Below are positions 1 through 7,641 of a DNA stretch of 64,000 bases, piece by piece. The stretch is taken from assembly GCF_900110245.1 (NCBI RefSeq), contig NZ_FOCZ01000014.1:1-64000 (forward strand). The letters are read 5' to 3'. Under the pieces are notes generated by a model. That model saw only the letters and a program-made list of their open reading frames with translations, was not told the origin of the DNA and did not search any database. The stretch is from Niastella yeongjuensis. GTDB taxonomy: Bacteria > Bacteroidota > Bacteroidia > Chitinophagales > Chitinophagaceae. Both the position numbers and the translations under genes were made by a program. Numbering within the stretch: position 1 is the first letter of the stretch; each line of letters opens with the position of its first letter.

Positions 1-29
1 TTTTCACTGCCCCGTTTTCGTTGGGGGTG
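1..29 (-). other. Leader hairpin 1 (5' end of a transcript running off the left edge)
   Basis: Just downstream of the leftward promoter at 30-60, the minus strand can fold CACCCCC against GGGGCAGTG with an A-rich loop. Nearly the same sequence recurs at 151-180 behind a second promoter. The gene served is off the left edge, so the function is unknown; mRNA stabilisation or translational control are guesses. Confidence 0.45.
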
Positions 30-60
30 CAAAGGTAAGCGTTTCTCTCATTCCACCAAA
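30..60 (-). promoter_or_regulatory. Bacteroidota-type promoter, leftward (copy 1)
   Basis: On the minus strand TTTG (57-60) is followed after 19 bases by TACCTTTG (30-37), matching the Bacteroidota primary sigma consensus TTTG, 17-23 bases, TAnnTTTG. Transcription would start just left of 30, so the leader hairpin would lie at the very 5' end of the transcript. Confidence 0.6.
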
Positions 61-150
61 TCTTTTCTCACTTTTCTTTTTCTTTCTTCCTTTCTCACTT
101 TACATTTCTAAGAGCTGATTGTCAGTGACTTGCTTCGCTTTCTCTTCCTC

Positions 151-180
151 TTTTTCACTGCCCCGTTTTCGTTGGGGGTG
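151..180 (-). other. Leader hairpin 2 (near-identical copy of 1-29)
   Basis: About 30 bases match 1-29 almost perfectly, including the CACCCCC / GGGGCAGTG stem. It sits directly downstream of the second leftward promoter, about 150 bases upstream of the first. Promoter and leader appear duplicated as a unit, giving two tandem start sites for the same off-window gene. Confidence 0.5.
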
Positions 181-209
181 CAAATGTAGGAGTATTTTCA
201 ATACAACAA
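181..209 (-). promoter_or_regulatory. Bacteroidota-type promoter, leftward (copy 2)
   Basis: On the minus strand TTG (207-209) is followed after 18 bases by TACATTTG (181-188). It reads in the same direction as copy 1 and is followed by the same leader. The spacer is unlike that of copy 1, which argues against a recent simple duplication of the whole block. Confidence 0.55.
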
Positions 210-248
210 GTTCTTTTTTCACTTTTCACGAAAATATTTTGAATCAGG

Positions 249-836
249 CTATTCCCTATTATCAAATGGGAAAGCTTCCGCCAATAACTCCTGCGCCTGG
301 GCGATCATTTTCGAAGCCGGTATAGGTGTATCGTCCATCACCCAGCAAAAAACCATTCGAACAATGCCCCCGGCTACCGCTTCAGCCCGGTACTGTAACA
401 ATTGCTTTTCCATTCCTGGTGGCATCGGCCGACGTTTATAATACCCAACGATCCGGTTTACCATAATGGCGATAAAATGATCGGCGATCTGGTAAGCGAT
501 CGCCGTTCCATGAATGGCTTTTAGAATGGCCCCATATTCTGATAAATGATTGAACAAATACGGCAGGTTTATTTCCATGGGGTGCTGTGCATCATTACTG
601 GTAAAATGGATCAGTTCCCGCTGAAAGTTTATGTTATGCAACAACAGGTTTTCCTTGCTTTCATAATGGGCATAAAAAGTACTTCGCCCCACATTGGCTT
701 TGTCAATGATATCCTGAATAGTGATGGCATCGTATTCCTTTTCCCGCATCAACTGCCCCAACGAATCAGCCAGCAGCTTCTTGGTTTTCTGAATGCGCCG
801 GTCTTCCCGCAAATCCCCTGTCATATTGCTGAACAT
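249..836 (-). CDS. TetR/AcrR family transcriptional regulator
   Basis: A one-component repressor of about 195 residues. The N-terminal helix-turn-helix (about residues 30-58) carries the typical ITIQDI..KANVGRSTFYAHY signature; the rest is an all-helical ligand-binding and dimerisation domain with no recognisable specificity. The start is placed at 836 because the in-frame extension to 968 has no family similarity and would run into the start of the divergent gene at 951. It may control that gene or itself; no strong palindromic operator was found in the 837-950 gap. The ligand is unknown. Confidence 0.85.
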   Translation of the reverse strand: MFSNMTGDLREDRRIQKTKKLLADSLGQLMREKEYDAITIQDIIDKANVGRSTFYAHYESKENLLLHNINFQRELIHFTSNDAQHPMEINLPYLFNHLSEYGAILKAIHGTAIAYQIADHFIAIMVNRIVGYYKRRPMPPGMEKQLLQYRAEAVAGGIVRMVFCWVMDDTPIPASKMIAQAQELLAEAFPFDNRE

Positions 837-950
837 TTTAGGCTGTTTTGTTCCATAACTGTCATTCGACCGGTATTGTATGTTGTATAAACAAGCCAGC
901 CGCGACAGCTTTACATAAAAATACACTTGTTCAATTTTATTATTAAACAA

Positions 951-1499
951 ATGAAAATGGATTTTCACAAAGCATTCAAACCCGACCTGCGTTTATTGAT
1001 CGGCTCTCTGGTAACCACTACCGGCACTTATGTGCTTACGGCACTGCACCATGCCTATGGCGCCTGGTTATACAAAACACCCTGGCGGCTGCACATCCTG
1101 TTTCATGGACTTATTATATTACTGATAACCGGCGCCTTTCTTTTCCTGTATGAATGGCTCAAAAAGAAGGTATTTCTATTTCTGTACCTGGTAACTGCGG
1201 GTTTATTCTTCGGCGGACTGATCGGTTTGTATGAGGGCCTTTACAATCACCTGCTGAAAAACATCCTGTATTTTGGCGGCCTGTCCCCCACTTCCATGCG
1301 CTGGTTTTATCCGGCCTCCCTGTATGAATTACCCAACGACTGGTTATTTGAAATCACCGGCGCATTACAGGCTTTTATAGGGGCTCTTCAGTTATATTAT
1401 ACGGTAAAGTTATTCAGGGATATCAACCTTGCGTCTCCCCCGAAATCAATTATATCTTTTAATAACCGCCATCAGGAAACAGATCATGCCGCCGAGTGA
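951..1499 (+). CDS. Small integral membrane protein, unknown function
   Basis: About 182 residues with roughly four hydrophobic segments (near 12-32, 45-65, 68-92 and 136-156 from the ATG at 951) and a polar C-terminus. I do not recognise the family with confidence. It is divergent from the TetR regulator, an arrangement often seen when the regulator controls the neighbour. Its last 54 bases overlap the 3' end of the convergent gene 1446-1913. An upstream TTG at 927 is possible, but the ATG at 951 fits better after the AT-rich stretch. Confidence 0.7.
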   Translation: MKMDFHKAFKPDLRLLIGSLVTTTGTYVLTALHHAYGAWLYKTPWRLHILFHGLIILLITGAFLFLYEWLKKKVFLFLYLVTAGLFFGGLIGLYEGLYNHLLKNILYFGGLSPTSMRWFYPASLYELPNDWLFEITGALQAFIGALQLYYTVKLFRDINLASPPKSIISFNNRHQETDHAAE

Positions 1500-1913
1500 A
1501 AGAAAAGTGCGGCCGGTATGAAAATTCTGCCAGCGATCACGGATTGCCTCCCAATTGTGTGGAATGTTAACACTGGTCCAGGTTTTTATCTGGTTGTCGA
1601 TGGGCACTTCAATAAACAGGGTTATAGCCAGGGCCAGGGTAAACAACAGCAACGCAGACAGCAACCAGTAGAAATGGGCTTTTTTTCTTCGCCCCGCCAG
1701 CAACAACAGCACCAGGATGCCCGCAATGCCCAGCGGCATCATGATGCTCATCCCCGTAGCTACGTTTTGCATGATCTGTTTACCGATCAATACAAAAGTT
1801 TCTTGCGGCAATGTATACATGGTTCTACTCAAAGAAAACCAGGTTCCCCAGAAAACGCCGGTCACCAAAACCAGTAGTATACCGGTTATGAGCAGTAATG
1901 TCTTTCGTAGCAT
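1446..1913 (-). CDS. DUF1772 / anthrone-oxygenase-like membrane protein
   Basis: 155 residues with four predicted membrane segments (about 5-27, 55-74, 80-101, 133-150). The layout of a long extracytoplasmic loop after helix 1, a polar stretch with W and N residues before helix 4, and a short basic tail resembles DUF1772 proteins, which are related to anthrone oxygenases. No enzymatic role can be assigned. It converges on the preceding membrane protein with a 54-base 3' overlap, so the two genes are transcribed against each other at their ends. Confidence 0.65.
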   Translation of the reverse strand: MLRKTLLLITGILLVLVTGVFWGTWFSLSRTMYTLPQETFVLIGKQIMQNVATGMSIMMPLGIAGILVLLLLAGRRKKAHFYWLLSALLLFTLALAITLFIEVPIDNQIKTWTSVNIPHNWEAIRDRWQNFHTGRTFLSLGGMICFLMAVIKRYN

Positions 1914-2352
1914 CTTAGTTGATCTATTGCTTTATTAAAGATAATAATTTTATGTAGCCTCGAAAATAACATTGGCCCATAAACCCCAACAGCCATTGTA
2001 CAACAACGTTACCACACGCCCACACCGCTGAATATGTTGATATAATTTTTGGGGGCGCCCCATTGCTTTTCCGAAAAATTGTCTTAATTATGTTCTACAT
2101 ATTCTTATACAGTCCCTATCACCAGTAAAGGACTCATTTACATGGCCACAGGCCATAATCCGTGCCTATTCCCTATTGTATAGTCCGCTCTATTACTGTA
2201 ACTCAGTAAACCCGGTTTACTGAGTCCTATATTTTTTTTGCCTGTTCGGCTTCGGCGAGCGAAGCAGCAGGCAACGGGCCTCCTTTTGCATTAAACACAT
2301 TCTCTTTTACCATTTAAATACTAACAAACGCTGAACTATTAAAACCTGAAAA
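1914..2352. other. Gap without a gene (439 bases)
   Basis: No credible ORF. It contains the perfect palindrome at 2201-2225, then a T-tract, then an AT-rich leader to the sialidase start at 2353. It presumably holds the promoters of both divergent neighbours, but no clean TAnnTTTG box was identified. Confidence 0.5.
2201..2225. promoter_or_regulatory. 25-base perfect palindrome followed by a T-tract
   Basis: Two 12-base arms (ACTCAGTAAACC and its complement) flank one central base. The + strand continues into CCTATATTTTTTTT. It could be an intrinsic terminator or attenuator reading rightward ahead of the sialidase, or an operator for a dimeric repressor. No + strand gene ends nearby, so simple termination of an upstream gene is unlikely. 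Confidence 0.5.
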
Positions 2353-3567
2353 ATGAAACAAACAAAATGCCTGTTTATTCTTCTCCCCGCGCTTATATTG
2401 TCGGTTACAGCCTGCAAAAAAGGAGTTGCCGACGCAGCCACCGCTCCCAACGAGGAACGGGTTGCTGCCACCGAAGCCACCCAAACCCATACTTATATAA
2501 AACTGTTTGATGGGGGCGCCGATGGCTATCACTCTTTCCGGATCCCCTCTATTGTTCGTACCAACGACAATACCCTCCTTGCCTTTGCAGAGGGGCGCAT
2601 GGGTGCCAACAAGGACTATGGCAACATTAACGTAGAGTATAAACGCTCTACCGACAATGGCGCTACCTGGTCAGCCATGATGGAAGTAGTAGGGGCCGGG
2701 CAAGGCACCTGGGGTAATCCCACGTCGGTGGTTGACCGCACTACTGGCCGCATATGGGTATTTATGAGCTGGAATTCCGCCACTAAGAACCAGGGCGGTA
2801 CCGATGGCTATGAAAAAATAAATACCTGGGGCGATCGCAAAGTCTATTATTCCTACAGCGATAACGACGGCCTTACCTTCACCACGCCCACCGATATGAC
2901 CAGCACCCTGCTGCCACCCGGTTATACCTGGGATGCCATGGGGCCCGGCGTTGGTATTCAAACCACCAACGGCACCCTGGTTATACCGGCCATTGGCAGA
3001 AATATCTATAGCACCGATCATGGCGCCACCTGGCATTACCAGTTGATACCCGGCGGTACCAGCGAAGGCACCATTGTTGAATTAAACGATGGCCGCCTCA
3101 TGCGGAACGACCGGGCTACCAGCACCACCTGGGCAACAGCCAAACGGCGCTGGGTATCGCGCGGCACCATCACCGGCAGTTTCAGCACCTTCGCTCCTGA
3201 CGATGTGTTGCTTGACCCAGCCTGCGAAGGGTCAATTGTCCGGTACACCGGTGCACCCGATCGTATTATGGTATTGAATTCGGCCAGCACCGAAACCCGC
3301 TGCAAAATGCGGGTGCGTATAAGTTATGATGGCGGCGTTACCTGGCCCCTCAGCCGTAAGATCTACGACTGGTTAACGGATGATGAAGCATTCGCCCAGG
3401 GTAAAGGCGGTTATAGCAGTATGGTTAAAACAGCTGACTATACCATTGGTGCACTCATCGAGATTAATGAGAACACCGGTGATAGCCCAAACAGTCATCG
3501 TTCTATCGAGTTCCATAAATTCAATCTGCCCTGGATGACCAACGGTTCAACAGAACCAATTCCATAA
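2353..3567 (+). CDS. Exo-alpha-sialidase (GH33), lipoprotein
   Basis: 404 residues. An N-terminal lipoprotein signal ends in SVTAC (Cys21), so the protein should be anchored in the envelope. The FRIP motif at 62-65 supplies the first arginine of the sialic-acid-binding triad, and at least four Asp-box (S.D.G.TW-type) repeats mark a six-bladed beta-propeller. These are hallmarks of family GH33, which releases terminal sialic acid from glycoconjugates. No SusCD pair, sialic acid transporter or nan catabolic genes are adjacent, so use of the released sugar is not explained here. The following gap to 3744 holds an inverted repeat shared with the convergent kinase. Confidence 0.9.
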   Translation: MKQTKCLFILLPALILSVTACKKGVADAATAPNEERVAATEATQTHTYIKLFDGGADGYHSFRIPSIVRTNDNTLLAFAEGRMGANKDYGNINVEYKRSTDNGATWSAMMEVVGAGQGTWGNPTSVVDRTTGRIWVFMSWNSATKNQGGTDGYEKINTWGDRKVYYSYSDNDGLTFTTPTDMTSTLLPPGYTWDAMGPGVGIQTTNGTLVIPAIGRNIYSTDHGATWHYQLIPGGTSEGTIVELNDGRLMRNDRATSTTWATAKRRWVSRGTITGSFSTFAPDDVLLDPACEGSIVRYTGAPDRIMVLNSASTETRCKMRVRISYDGGVTWPLSRKIYDWLTDDEAFAQGKGGYSSMVKTADYTIGALIEINENTGDSPNSHRSIEFHKFNLPWMTNGSTEPIP

Positions 3568-3569
3568 CA

Positions 3570-3744
3570 GTTTTAAGTTCTAAGTTGAAAGTTTAAAGTT
3601 TTAAGTTGAAAGTCGTTGGCATTCGAGTCTCAAAACTAAATTCAGCTCTCCGTATACGGAGAGCTGAATAACTTTCAACTTTCAACTTTAAACTATGAAC
3701 TTTCAACTTTCAACTTTAAACTTTAAACTTTAAACTATGACCTT
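3570..3744. repeat. Inverted phrase-repeat pair around a 28-base perfect palindrome
   Basis: Between two convergent genes. The left arm (3570-3613) is a degenerate run of AAGTTGAAAG and TTTAAAG units; the right arm (3670-3740) is its approximate complement (CTTTCAACTTTAAAC units). The core 3641-3668 is a perfect palindrome with 14-base arms (TTCAGCTCTCCGTA and its complement, no spacer). A transcript from either side would form a long stem, so it probably acts as a bidirectional terminator or 3'-end stabiliser. CTTTCAACTTTAAACTTT units recur at 62168-62203, again beside the stop codon of a minus-strand gene. Confidence 0.7.
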
Positions 3745-5946
3745 TTAAAGTGGGATCTGTACTTCCAATCGGCAGCCGCCCATGGGTTTGGTGTCGATGG
3801 TAAGGGTACCACCCAGGGTTTCGGCGCGGTTGAGGATGTTTAACAGTCCTATGCCTTTTGTTTGTTTGGTGGCATCAAAACCTTTTCCGTTATCTTGAAT
3901 AAGCAGCGTTAACTGGTTTGGGCTTTTATCGATGGCGATGCGTACATAACCCGCCTCTGCATACCGCATGATGTTATTGGTTTGTTCCTGTATAATGCGG
4001 TATAACATCAGCTGCACATCGTGCGTCAGTTCCATTTCCAGTTCCGGGTCGCATTCAAAATCCACTATGATCGGCCGTACCAGCTGCATGTTTTTGATGA
4101 TGTCTTCCACCGGATCAATAAAACCAACTTCTTTGATGATGGAGGAATTCAGCGATTTGGAGATCTTTCGGATCTCCTGAATAGCCAGGTTTATATATTG
4201 CGATGTTTTACCAAGCAGCTGCTCCTGTTCATCGCCATTGCCCTTTGCAGTGCTTAACAATATTATAGCCGATGACAAGATCTGGTTCACGTTATCGTGC
4301 AGTTCTTTTGAAATTTCATTGCGCTCATATTCCTGACCGGCGATCATAGCCTGGTTAATACGCAGGCGTTCCTTTTCTTTCTGCTGCGCCAGTTCCGCTT
4401 CGAGTTTTCTTTTTTCGGTAAGGTCCTGGATAGCGCCAATGGCCCGAACCGCTATACCATCTTTGAAAATAATATATCCTTTATCTGACAAATATTTATA
4501 ACTGCCATCGGCACAAAGAAACTGATACTCATCTTGCCAGTAATTATTTCTCGATTGTAAACTGGTATTGATATGGTCCATGATCCGCTGGCGGTCATCG
4601 ATGTGTATTCTTTCCAGCAACCAGTCCAGGTTCATATCGTTCTGGGCATACCCGGTTAACCGGCTGAATGGTTCGCTTCGGTAAATAGTACCTTTTTCAA
4701 TATTCCAGTCCCAGATGTAATCTGAAGTGGCTTTGGTGGTATAATAGAAACGTTCGTTAATTTTTGCGATCTCTTCATGCGCCCTTTTTTCTTCGGTGAT
4801 ATCGATTGACTGACCACCGATGAGGCGCTTGGGGGTGGAGGTTTGCAGCAAAAATTTGATCACCAGGTGCATGGCGGGGCTACCGTCCTCCTGGAAAGAG
4901 CTTTCAATAGTGATCAGGGGCTGCCCGGTTTCCAGCACCCGTTGGTTGTTGGCCGTATATTGATCCACCAGCTCTTTGGGCATCAGGTCGCGCACATTGG
5001 TATACAGGTGACAGTCGTTCAACTTAAATACACGTTTATAAATATCATTCATGTAAATGATATAGCCGTCTTCATCAACGATCCAGGCGGGGCTGTGCGT
5101 ATTGTTCATGAACGACTGAAAGATGTATTCGCTTTCAGACAACCGCGACTCTGCTTCCCTGCAGGCGGTAATATCATTGAAGGTAACCCCTACCAGTCTG
5201 GGTACGGGGGCATTGACCTCTTCCAGCAAACAGGTACTCACCGATAACCAGATGAGCTGGCCCAGGGCATTGTTAAAACCCAGGATCTGCTGCTGTATGA
5301 CCTCTCCGGTGCGCAAAGTGACCATGCCCGGGTATTCCTGGATGGGCATGGGCGTACCATCGTCCCTATAGGCTTTGCCGCCAATATCGGTCAGGTTCTT
5401 TCCAATCAATTGATCATGGATGCAGCCTAGAATTTCACACGCTTTATTATTAGCAGAGATGATGGTGCCCTGATCGCCTTGCAACAGCATCACGCCTTCT
5501 TCCAGGGAATTAAACAGGGTATTATACAGCACGCCGGGTCGGATTTCTTTTTTACGATGAATGGTTGCCTGCAGGTCGCGCAGGATAATAACTACATCGA
5601 GCAGGTAATGAGTACCAGGGAATTTATGGGTGTAGCAGGAAATTCGATAGGTTTTACGATCGGGCCCTGCTACAAAAATATCTTCCACCTGTTCATCGAG
5701 GGCTATGGCCCTTTGCAGCTGGCTATGTACCTCATGGTGCCCTGGAAACATCCGGTTGAGGAAATCGACGATATTCTTTTTAGCTGGTCTGTCGGGTTGT
5801 TTAAACCATAACTCTTCAGCTGTCACGTTCCAGTGCTGCAAATAAAAATGCCGGTCAGTAATAAATACGGCGTCCTGGCAGTCATTTAAAATGCTCTCCA
5901 ACCAGGGGGCCATTTCACGGTAATTGGTTGTAAAAGTTGGGTTCAT
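3745..5946 (-). CDS. PAS-domain sensor histidine kinase (HisKA_3/LytS-NarX type)
   Basis: 733 residues, no signal peptide or membrane span, so probably cytoplasmic. Four PAS-like regions (about 10-125, 150-270, 275-390, 397-520, the last with a PAC-like tail) are followed by a dimerisation and phosphoacceptor segment with ERNEISKELHDNVNQ (phosphoaccepting His near residue 550). The ATPase domain has the N-box region at EQTNNIMRY and a G-box DNGKGF. The family is that of NarX/DegS-type kinases. No response regulator is adjacent, so the partner is encoded elsewhere. The signal is unknown; multiple PAS domains often sense redox, small ligands or light. Confidence 0.9.
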   Translation of the reverse strand: MNPTFTTNYREMAPWLESILNDCQDAVFITDRHFYLQHWNVTAEELWFKQPDRPAKKNIVDFLNRMFPGHHEVHSQLQRAIALDEQVEDIFVAGPDRKTYRISCYTHKFPGTHYLLDVVIILRDLQATIHRKKEIRPGVLYNTLFNSLEEGVMLLQGDQGTIISANNKACEILGCIHDQLIGKNLTDIGGKAYRDDGTPMPIQEYPGMVTLRTGEVIQQQILGFNNALGQLIWLSVSTCLLEEVNAPVPRLVGVTFNDITACREAESRLSESEYIFQSFMNNTHSPAWIVDEDGYIIYMNDIYKRVFKLNDCHLYTNVRDLMPKELVDQYTANNQRVLETGQPLITIESSFQEDGSPAMHLVIKFLLQTSTPKRLIGGQSIDITEEKRAHEEIAKINERFYYTTKATSDYIWDWNIEKGTIYRSEPFSRLTGYAQNDMNLDWLLERIHIDDRQRIMDHINTSLQSRNNYWQDEYQFLCADGSYKYLSDKGYIIFKDGIAVRAIGAIQDLTEKRKLEAELAQQKEKERLRINQAMIAGQEYERNEISKELHDNVNQILSSAIILLSTAKGNGDEQEQLLGKTSQYINLAIQEIRKISKSLNSSIIKEVGFIDPVEDIIKNMQLVRPIIVDFECDPELEMELTHDVQLMLYRIIQEQTNNIMRYAEAGYVRIAIDKSPNQLTLLIQDNGKGFDATKQTKGIGLLNILNRAETLGGTLTIDTKPMGGCRLEVQIPL

Positions 5947-6233
5947 AGGGTCTCTCTCAAAAATGTTAAGTAACCATTTCGTTCGCGTGCACGCCGCTCA
6001 AATTGTGCCAATGATGTAACCACTTTACAATCAAACGCTAAACAAATCAGGTAAGGAACGTTCATTCCCACTAATAGAAAAACGTTCCCATGTATTAGTA
6101 TCTTATGTGCCCCTAAGGTATGTGCATAAATTTCTGTTTGTTACCAGATTACATAGATTTACTTATTACCATGTACATAAAAATCAAAATCGCGTAGAAT
6201 TGTATGAAATACGATTAATTGCCAAGCAACTGC

Positions 6234-6785
6234 TTATGCAGGTTTCTGCCACTCTTTTTTTAACAGGGAATATACATACAGGTCAACAAACCCATTGTTT
6301 ACAAATTCGCCCTGTCTGATGATGCCTTCTTTTTTAAACCCCAGCCGTTCGGGAATGGCCTGGCTTTTAACATTGGCCGTAGCGGCCCTTATTTCTATGC
6401 GGTTCAATTGAAGGTAGGAAAACCCTTCATCGATGACGGCTTTGCAACACCGGGTTATAATGCCCTGGCCCTCCCATTCTTTACTGAGCCAGTAACCTAT
6501 GGACCCGCTTTTATTGATCAGGTCAATATTGTACAACCCTAACCTTCCTATCATCACCTGGTCTTTCAGGATCACATACCCCATTTCGGTGTGGTTGGCA
6601 TATCGTTGTTTTGAGCTGTTGATGTATTTCCTGAAATCTTCTACCGAACGCATATGGTCAACCCAGGGCAGCCACTCGCGCAGATGCTGGCGGTTAGCCT
6701 TCACCAGCTGATACATGGTTTCTGCATGGTGATTGTCGATCAGCATCATTTCAAGTGTATCATCCACCTTTATTTTGACACTCAT
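6234..6785 (-). CDS. GNAT family N-acetyltransferase, RimJ/RimL-like
   Basis: About 183 residues from the ATG at 6785 (an in-frame codon lies 12 bases upstream). Acetyltransferase_3 fold with IGYWLSKEWEGQGIITRCC as the acetyl-CoA loop and a typical IPERLGFKKEGI tail motif. Closest in look to RimL/YdaF-type enzymes that acetylate protein N-termini or small amines. The substrate is not deducible. It stands alone, with repeat-bearing gaps on both sides. Confidence 0.85.
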   Translation of the reverse strand: MSVKIKVDDTLEMMLIDNHHAETMYQLVKANRQHLREWLPWVDHMRSVEDFRKYINSSKQRYANHTEMGYVILKDQVMIGRLGLYNIDLINKSGSIGYWLSKEWEGQGIITRCCKAVIDEGFSYLQLNRIEIRAATANVKSQAIPERLGFKKEGIIRQGEFVNNGFVDLYVYSLLKKEWQKPA

Positions 6786-6851
6786 TTGGATTATCATGTT
6801 TATCGAGGGCTGAATTTACTGATTTATTGAACATGCCTTGTTCTGTTTAAA

Positions 6852-6955
6852 CCAGTTCCGGGTTCCGGGTTCAGAGTTTCCGAGTTTCGAATTCCTGCTT
6901 TACGGTTGCCGCGAAGAGGTGTATTTATCTCTGCTTTCTGCCCTTTGCCTTTTTC
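6852..6955. repeat. Phrase-repeat cluster with GCCGCGANGAGG core
   Basis: 6852-6895 is a run of CCAGTTCCGGGTTCC-like units. 6908-6925 reads GCCGCGAAGAGGTGTATT, which differs by one base from 50098-50115. 6930-6955 is the complement of the GGCAGA family. The order of GGCAGA units next to AATACACCTC is the same as at 22036-22085, on the opposite strand. The rest of 6798-7086 holds nothing recognised. Confidence 0.6.
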
Positions 6956-7086
6956 AGATTTTGTCGCAAAAGCTTATTTCGCGTCACTTTCCTGTAATAA
7001 AATGACGCGCAACTTGTAAAATGACACGCAAATGGCTCGGGGTAAGGGGATAAAGTAACGGGCAAAACATCCCTTATCAACAAGAA

Positions 7087-7118
7087 TTTTGTCGCAATTG
7101 AGATAAATTCTATTTTTG
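7087..7118 (+). promoter_or_regulatory. Promoter of tRNA-Gln
   Basis: TTTTG (7087-7091), 19 bases, TATTTTTG (7111-7118): a strong match to the Bacteroidota consensus, about 40 bases upstream of the tRNA. Confidence 0.7.
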
Positions 7119-7157
7119 CGGTAAGCCTTTCGTAAAGAAGGCTGCGTTAAAGCAAAT

Positions 7158-7228
7158 TGCCCGATAGTATAACGGTAGTACCGCAGATTCTGGTTCTGCT
7201 TGTCTTGGTTCGAATCCAGGTCGGGTAA
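7158..7228 (+). tRNA. tRNA-Gln (anticodon CUG)
   Basis: A cloverleaf can be drawn. The acceptor stem is TGCCCGA (7158-7164) with TCGGGTA (7221-7227). The D arm has the GTA/TAC stem, the anticodon stem GCAGA/TCTGC encloses the loop TTCTGGT with anticodon CTG, and the T arm contains GGTTCGAATCC. The discriminator is A7228 and no CCA is encoded. It has its own promoter and a terminator a few bases downstream, so it is transcribed alone. Confidence 0.9.
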
Positions 7229-7233
7229 CAAGA

Positions 7234-7268
7234 AACCCTCCCGATAATATCGGGAGGGTTTTGTTTTT
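7234..7268 (+). terminator. Intrinsic terminator of tRNA-Gln
   Basis: AACCCTCCCGAT / ATCGGGAGGGTT hairpin with a three-base loop, followed by TTGTTTTT. Confidence 0.85.
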
Positions 7269-7641
7269 CTGGTAGCGGCCCAAGCTTGCCCGGGAAAGCG
7301 GACAGAAAAACAAAACAGTCCCGCCAAGGGCTGGACAAAATCTCCACACCATCCTTCAAAACGCCCGTTTTCTATCCCCTTAAAGCGACATTATAGCGAT
7401 ATAGGTTCGGGATGCCTTCTCGTTGTCTCCTCTTTACTTCCTTCATGAGGCCTCTCCTGCTTTTCCGCCGCCGGGAAGGCAATCAGGTTGAATTGACAAG
7501 GGATTGAGTAACAAAACCGGGCCTAAAATTACCCCCCCCGCCAAGGGCGGGACTGGGTTTTCAGACTAATACATTGCGGCATTAGATCGTCGAAGGCTTT
7601 TTTTCAGCCGGGTTAACATAGGACTTGAATCTTTAATATAC
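7269..7641. other. Gap without a gene (373 bases)
   Basis: Short ORFs here have no credible features. Two copies of a small GC-rich motif CCCGCCAAGGGC occur (near 7320 and 7540), the second within a short inverted repeat (CCCGCC / GGCGGG). This could be a 3'-end structure for the minus-strand cassette ending at 7642, but no T-run follows it on that strand. Confidence 0.4.

Noticed and set aside
119-325. Short ORF on the + strand near the left edge
   Set aside because: It overlaps the tandem promoters and leader and the 3' end of the TetR gene, and has low-complexity Phe/Ser composition.
546-890. 114-residue ORF opposite the TetR gene
   Set aside because: Antisense to a recognisable TetR coding sequence; no features of its own.
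6974-7359. Overlapping minus-strand ORFs across the tRNA
   Set aside because: They are antisense to tRNA-Gln and its terminator; no domain or start context.
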